Shown here: positions 59,625 through 64,000 of the stretch, piece after piece
Layout: each line of letters begins with the position of its first letter
Numbering within the stretch: the stretch's first letter is position 1
NCBI GenBank assembly: GCA_963791225.1
Contig: CAWBRV010000003.1
Location: 620,001 to 684,000, forward strand
DNA length: 64,000 bases
Direction: 5' to 3'
DNA from: PALSA-612 sp963791225
Lineage (GTDB): Bacteria > Actinomycetota > Thermoleophilia > Gaiellales > Gaiellaceae
Position numbers and translations under genes: made by a program
The notes under the pieces: model-generated
Databases searched by the model: none
What the model was told of the DNA's origin: nothing
The model's input: the letters and a program-made list of their open reading frames with translations, nothing else

Positions 59625-61077
59625 AAGATCACCGCCTTCACACGCTTGTGGACAGCGGTCTCCCAGGCGAGGCCGAGCTTGAGGAAGATCGCGTGGATCG
59701 CCTTCTCGACGGTGCGTTCGCTCAGGCGTAGCGCCTCTGCGATCGCGGCGTTGTTCTTCCCCTCCGCCATCTCGCGGAGGACGTCGCGCTCTCTCTGCGT
59801 CAGCTCGTTCAGCGGGGAATGCTCGCGCCGCGTCTTCTCGGCGACGAGCGCCTCGACCACCTTTGGATCGACGAACGATCCTCCCTCCGCCACAGCGCGG
59901 ATCGCCGCGACGAGCTGGCCGACGTCGTGGACGCGCTCCTTGAGCAGGTACGCGCGGCGCTCCGTCCCTGCCTCGAAGAGCGCACGCGCGTAGGCCGGCT
60001 CCAGGTACTGGCTGAGTACGACCACGCCGACGTCCGGATGCTCGCCGCGTAACCAGTCTGAAGCGCGAATCCCTTCGTCGAGGTTGCCCGGCGGCATGCG
60101 GATGTCGGTGACGACGACATCGGGCCGCTCGGCCTCGACCGCGGCGAGCAGCGAGTCGAGGTCCTCACAGACGGCCGCTACCTCGAGGTCGGGGTTCGTC
60201 TCGAGCAGTTGCCTCATCCCCTCGCGCAAGAGGTAATGGTCCTCTGCCAGCACGAGCCGCGTCACCGGGCTGGGTGCGTCCTGCGCGGGCCGAGCGAGTC
60301 CGTTCGGAACAGCGACCCCGGCCGGCAGCTCGAGTGCCGGATCCTGGGCCAAGATGCCTTTCTGCAGTCGCTGTAGGGCCGGGCTCGGGTCGATTCCGAG
60401 CTCCTCTACGAGCAAGTCCCGTGCCTGCTGGTAGGCGTCGAGGGCTTCGGCTTGCCGGCCGGCGCGGTAGAGCGCGAGCATCTGCTGCGCGCGGAGGCGT
60501 TCTCGTAGCGGGAGTTCGCCGACGAGCCGGTTGAGCTCGCCGATCAGTTGCTCGTGGCGGCCGAGCGCGAGGTCGCAGTCGATCCGGTCCATGAGCGCGG
60601 TCAGGCGTAGCTCTTCCAGCTGCTCGATCTCGTGGCGGCCGACCGACTCGAGCTCGAGCCCGGCGAGCGTGCGGCCGCGCCAGAGCGCAAGCGCTTGCCG
60701 GAACAGCTCGGACGCAGCGTCGAGCTCGCCGGCGGAGGCGCTCTCGCGTGCACGTGTGAGCAGCTGCTGCACTTGCGTGGCGTCGAGCTGGTCGGCGTCG
60801 ACGGAGAGCCGGTAGCCGCCCGCCACCGTCTGGATCGGGTCGGCACCGTCGTGGGTGAGCGTCTTGCGGAGCTGGGAGACGTAGACGTTGACGGCCTTCT
60901 TCGCCGTAGGCGGCGGCGACTCGCCCCAGAGCTCGTCGATCAGGCGATCGCGCGAGACGACCTCGTTCGCATGGAGGAGCAGGACGGCGAGGACGAGGCG
61001 CTCCTTGACCGTCCCGAGCGCAACCGGCTCCGCTCTCATCGAGCCACCTCGAGCGGACCGAGAATCCGGTACTCCAC
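59573..61077 (-). CDS. SARP-BTAD / receiver / LuxR-HTH fusion regulator
   Basis: One continuous frame from 61039 codes for a winged-helix (KKAVNVYVSQLRKTLTHDGA), BTAD (LRLTALMDRIDCDLALGRHE), then a NarL-type receiver from about residue 271 (RLVLAEDHYLLREGM; phospho-Asp in VVTDIRMPPGN near 322; Lys in AYLLKERV) and a LuxR-type HTH at the C-terminus (LTQRERDVLREMAEGKNNAA). The N-terminal strand VEYRILGPLEVAR and its GTG at 61077 are one frame off near 61040, an indel like others nearby. SARP and NarL modules are normally separate proteins; no stop or start separates them here across a linker of about 30 residues. Confidence 0.8.
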
Positions 61078-61248
61078 CTCGTGCGTTTTACCGCATGAAG
61101 AGCGGAAAAGAAAGCTCCCGGGCGCACTCGAGCGAGCCGGGTCCTTATCGAATCCTGGTCGAAGTCTTACCGGCTGCCCGCACTCTCGCGGCCATGCACG
61201 GTCCGACCCGATACGCACCAGCCCACGGACGTCAGCTTCCACGGCGAG

Positions 61249-61464
61249 GTGTGGACGGACGCACGCGGCCAGGCGACGGTGAGCCTGCCGGAGGATGCGC
61301 ACCCGCAGCAGGCGGAGCTCGAGTACGAGCTGCACGCGATCGACGGCGAGAGCGGCGTGCGGATGCTCGCGGGGCTGCGTGACGGCCGTTTCACGATCGC
61401 AACCGACCAGCCGCACGTGAAGGTCGGCTGGCGGATCAGCCAGCGAAAGGAGGAGTCGCGATGA
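61249..61464 (+). CDS. small hypothetical protein
   Basis: 71 residues from a GTG: MWTDARGQATVSLPEDAHPQ then AELEYELHAIDGESGVRMLA and GRFTIATDQPHVKVGWRISQ. It is beta-rich and ends with a basic tail. The frame is open upstream to about 61190 (PTDVSFHGEV), which fits the same strand pattern, so the true start may lie further upstream. Its end overlaps the start of the next gene. Function unknown; perhaps a phage tail- or spore-coat-like beta protein. Confidence 0.5.
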   Translation: MWTDARGQATVSLPEDAHPQQAELEYELHAIDGESGVRMLAGLRDGRFTIATDQPHVKVGWRISQRKEESR

Positions 61465-62479
61465 GCAGAACACTCACACTGATGCTCGCCCTCGCCGTCG
61501 TCACAGCGGGCGTGCTCGCCGCCGGTTCGAGCGGCGCCGCGAGACGCACAGCGGACGATCGGCCTCGTGCTCCCGGACCCGAATACTGGTGCGCCGTACT
61601 CGCGGGCGGTCGAGCCCGGCGCCAGCGCCGCCGGGAGCGCGCTCGGGGATCACCTCGTCGTCATCCCGGCCGACGGTCCAGACGCGATGACCAGTGCGGT
61701 CAAGTCGCTGATCGCACAGCACGCTGCGGCGATCATCGTCAACACCGACCAGGGGCCGGACACGGTGAAGGCCGTCCTTCCGGCCCTCGCGCGAGCTCGC
61801 GCGGCCGGGATCCCGACGCTGTCGTACGAGCAGCGGTGGCCCGGCAGCGTCTGGGTGACCGCGTCGACGCCGGAGCAGTACGCGCAGGCGCTCGCCGACG
61901 CGCTCGCCTCGCAGATGGGCGGAAAGGGCCAGTACGCGATCGTCCCGTGCAGGCCGGCGGAGTCGATCGTCCAGACGTGGCTGAAGGCGATCGAAGCCTA
62001 CGTCCCGCGGCGCTACCCGCGGATGACGCGAGTCGCAGTCGTCTACGGCGACACGAGCGCGGGACGCCGGCGATGTTCAGAGAGCCTGATCAAGGGCCAC
62101 CCGCACCTGCGCGGGCTGATCTTCGTCTGCCCGGGCGAGGCCTACATCCAGCCGCCAGCAGGTGATCAAGGCCCACAAGGTCGGCAAGGTCTTCACGGCG
62201 GGCAACGGCGGCACCTGTCCGCCGCTCTACGTGGACCTGGCGCGCTACGTACGGCGTGGGGCCGAGGAGATCGTCTGCGCCGGCGATCCGGTCAAGCTCG
62301 GCTACCTCGTCGTATGGGCGGCCGACTACCTCGCGAGCGGGCACACGTTCGTGCCCGGGCAGTACAACGTCGGCGGACCGGTCGGCACCGTCAGCTACGA
62401 CGCGACGGACATGGAGCTGCCGCTCGGCCAGCCGATCACGATCACCAAGGCCAACGTCGCCCAGTACGCGGGCAAGTGA
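61461..62479 (+). pseudogene. periplasmic sugar-type binding protein, frameshifted, no permease
   Basis: Signal peptide in the first frame (MSRTLTLMLALAVVTAGVLA). From about 61560 another frame gives IGLVLPDPNTGAPYSRAVEP, IVNTDQGPDTVKAVLPALAR and RAAGIPTLSYEQRW, the N-lobe of a Peripla_BP_4 (LsrB/RhaS-like) protein. A third frame from about 62160 gives VFTAGNGGTCPPLYVDLARY, CAGDPVKLGYLVVWAADYLA and AQYAGK at the end. Two or three indels thus interrupt it. Genes for the ABC permease and ATPase are absent on both sides, so it may act as a sensor module. Confidence 0.72.
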
Positions 62480-62592
62480 GCTCTGAGTTGTCCCTCGCAG
62501 CTGACGATCGAGAGGGGTTGTTGCTCGATCCGCCCACGCGCATGTGCTCCGCATCCCGCAACTGAGCTGACGAGAGAGAAAGGACGAAGACG

Positions 62593-63492
62593 ATGAACCT
62601 CAGCCGCATCCTCATCCTCGCCGCGGCGATCGCCGTCGCCGGCGTGCTGCAGGCCGGCACCGCATCGGCCACGTATCCCGGCTCGACGAACGGTCGGATC
62701 GCGTACGGGCTGAACGTGAACGGCAACGTCGACATCTACTCAGCCCTCCCCGATGGCAAGGCCGTTCAGCGACTGACGGACGATCCGTCCTTCGAGGCCT
62801 GTCCCGCCTACTCGCCCGATGGCAAGTGGATCGCCTACTGCAGCGGGCAAAGCGGCAATTTCGAGATCTGGAAGATGAAGCAGAACGGCACGCAGCGCCA
62901 GCAAGTCACCCATACCGGCGGCCGGATGCTCTTCCCCGACTTCTCACCGGACGGCACGAAGATCGTCTTCTCCGGCCATCTGCCCGGGGGCACAAACGAG
63001 GACATCTTCGTCGCTAACGCCGACGGCAGCGGGGCGGTGCACCAGCTCACCACCTCTCCCGGGAACGACGCCTACCCGGCCTGGTCTCCAGATGGGAGCG
63101 AGATCGCCTTCACGAGCGACCGCACCGGCATCGAGCAGGTCTGGGTAATGAACGCGAACGGCACCGGTCAGACGCAGCTCACCTCCGATGCGTCCATCCA
63201 CGACGAATTGCCCGACTGGAGCCCCGACGGCACGAAGATCGCCTACCAGGACGCCGGCCGAATCTGGGTGATGAACGCCGATGGCAGCGGCCAGACCCAA
63301 GTCACCTACGGCCCGGGCAGCGACTTCGGCCCCGCCTGGTCACCGGACGGGACGCAGATCGTCTTCGTCCGCGACTTCGGCTCCGGCAACCGACCGATCT
63401 ACCTGATGAACGCCGACGGCACCAACCAGCACCCCATCACCAGCGGCACCGGCTTCGTCCCCGCCTGGCAGCCCCGTGGAGTCGGCCAATGA
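62593..63492 (+). CDS. secreted PD40 (TolB-like) beta-propeller protein
   Basis: 299 residues with signal peptide (ILILAAAIAVAGVLQAGTAS). Six PD40/TolB-type repeats follow, each with a form of PAWSPDGxxIAFxSxRxGxxQIWVMNADGSG; examples are AYSPDGKWIAYCSGQSGNFE, AWSPDGSEIAFTSDRTGIEQ and AWSPDGTQIVFVRDFGSGNR. A purine-rich GAGAGAAAGGACG precedes the ATG. Such secreted propellers are common in actinobacteria and usually bind proteins or glycans. A 14-bp hairpin follows. Confidence 0.84.
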   Translation: MNLSRILILAAAIAVAGVLQAGTASATYPGSTNGRIAYGLNVNGNVDIYSALPDGKAVQRLTDDPSFEACPAYSPDGKWIAYCSGQSGNFEIWKMKQNGTQRQQVTHTGGRMLFPDFSPDGTKIVFSGHLPGGTNEDIFVANADGSGAVHQLTTSPGNDAYPAWSPDGSEIAFTSDRTGIEQVWVMNANGTGQTQLTSDASIHDELPDWSPDGTKIAYQDAGRIWVMNADGSGQTQVTYGPGSDFGPAWSPDGTQIVFVRDFGSGNRPIYLMNADGTNQHPITSGTGFVPAWQPRGVGQ

Positions 63493-63596
63493 ACTCACTC
63501 CAGCACTTACACACCAACCCCGACCGACATCCATCAGATCGTCGCCGAACCAGGCAAAGCCATCCTCATCCCCGACCCTAGGAAGAGAAGACGCGA

Positions 63597-63631
63597 GATC
63601 CGAGCTCCCGTCCGGCGCGGGAGCTCGGATC
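63597..63631 (+). terminator. strong hairpin after the propeller gene
   Basis: GATCCGAGCTCCCG and CGGGAGCTCGGATC form a perfect 14-bp stem with a 7-base loop, 105 bases beyond the stop. No T run follows. Confidence 0.65.
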
Positions 63632-63668
63632 GGTGAGACCTCGCCAGTCTCGGCCGCCTCTTGCGCAC

Positions 63669-63827
63669 TCAGGCAGACCCGGTCGCGGTCGTGTGTCCCC
63701 AGGCGCTGAGCCCTGCGGGCACCATCGTCACACCGCAGACGGGACAGATTGGCGGGCGCTCGTCGTACGTCAGCGAGCTGGAGTCGTTCAGCGGATCATC
63801 AGCGTCACGTTCCGGAGGCCGCGTCAA
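63669..63827 (-). CDS. small protein with CPVCG motif
   Basis: A 52-codon minus-strand frame from a TTG: DDPLNDSSSLTYDERPPICP then VCGVTMVPAGLSAWGHTTAT. The single CPVCG knuckle with VTMVPAGLSA is like the first half of two-knuckle zinc-ribbon proteins, whose second CxxC is missing here. Weak start. The rest of the window to 64000 shows no recognisable gene. Confidence 0.35.
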   Translation of the reverse strand: MTRPPERDADDPLNDSSSLTYDERPPICPVCGVTMVPAGLSAWGHTTATGSA

Positions 63828-64000
63828 CCTGAGATCGCTAACGGGGGGAGCCCCTGTGCTCCGAACCAGCCAAGTCGGCGTCGCGCCACGCTGCGTAACC
63901 TGGCGAAGTTCGACCGACGCCTCCGCACCTTCACGCCGAACTCAGGCGCAGCAATCGGATTCGGAGCCGCGGCCGCGGTGATGACGCTTTCCCAGCCGCA

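Overview
High-GC actinobacterial chromosome segment. PASTA repeats, SARP/BTAD regulators, DUF6458, class III cyclase-AAA regulators, STAS/anti-sigma proteins and many Gly/Ala/Arg-rich secreted proteins together suggest a soil member of the class Thermoleophilia (Solirubrobacterales/Gaiellales-like). This assignment is inferred from gene content only. No rRNA, CRISPR array or replication origin was seen. One intact tRNA (Lys, UUU) lies at 48.2 kb.

Layout. 0-1 kb: a complete IS5-family (IS427-like) insertion sequence with inverted repeats and a TTA target duplication, next to a degraded tRNA-Val(CAC) fragment. 1-12 kb: envelope and lipid-phosphate genes (phospholipase D-like protein, DUF1206 protein, two divergent PAP2 phosphatases around a perfect palindrome, diacylglycerol kinase, PhoD-like phosphoesterase, PASTA protein, LPG-synthase-type membrane protein) plus a truncated CorA domain. 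12-21 kb: small membrane proteins, a frameshifted SDR/DUF2867 gene, AI-2E and YihY transporters with frameshifts, and several STAS/anti-sigma regulators. 21-25 kb: methyltransferase, a HepT-MntA toxin-antitoxin pair, a second tRNA-Val fragment, a scrap zone of gene remnants and a DehI-type dehalogenase.

25-31 kb: a molybdopterin oxidoreductase and membrane cytochrome b with a secreted CHRD protein, divergent from an OmpR-type two-component system and a secreted beta-propeller protein; a tandem direct repeat upstream of the propeller gene resembles a response-regulator site. 31-39 kb: an Ig-like secreted protein, a MarR regulator, a proton antiporter, a heavily frameshifted alpha/beta-hydrolase-adenylate cyclase, a large intact cyclase-AAA-TPR regulator, and a tyrosine recombinase remnant beside a third tRNA-Val-like core. 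39-46 kb: SWEET-like protein, a two-component flavin monooxygenase set (acyl-CoA-dehydrogenase-like oxygenase and flavin reductase), OsmC protein and a 1.1k-residue SARP-AAA-TPR activator. 46-56 kb: MFS exporter, tRNA-Lys, small membrane proteins, an ABC-2 exporter, a Leg1-like secreted protein, a PKD protein and duplicated SHOCT proteins around a GNAT gene.

56-64 kb: a signalling block with a histidine kinase, a receiver protein, a histidine-kinase-like protein whose ATP-binding boxes are missing, an unusual SARP-BTAD-receiver-LuxR fusion, an orphan periplasmic sugar-type binding protein and a PD40 beta-propeller protein.

Two overall points. A 37-nt perfect repeat of the tRNA-Val 3' half (974-1010 and 23337-23373), a third tRNA-like core and an integrase remnant indicate an old, layered integration hotspot. 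At least eleven genes carry single-base frameshifts with well-conserved protein on both sides of the break, so either the source assembly is indel-prone or the region is decaying; frameshifted genes are labelled as such.
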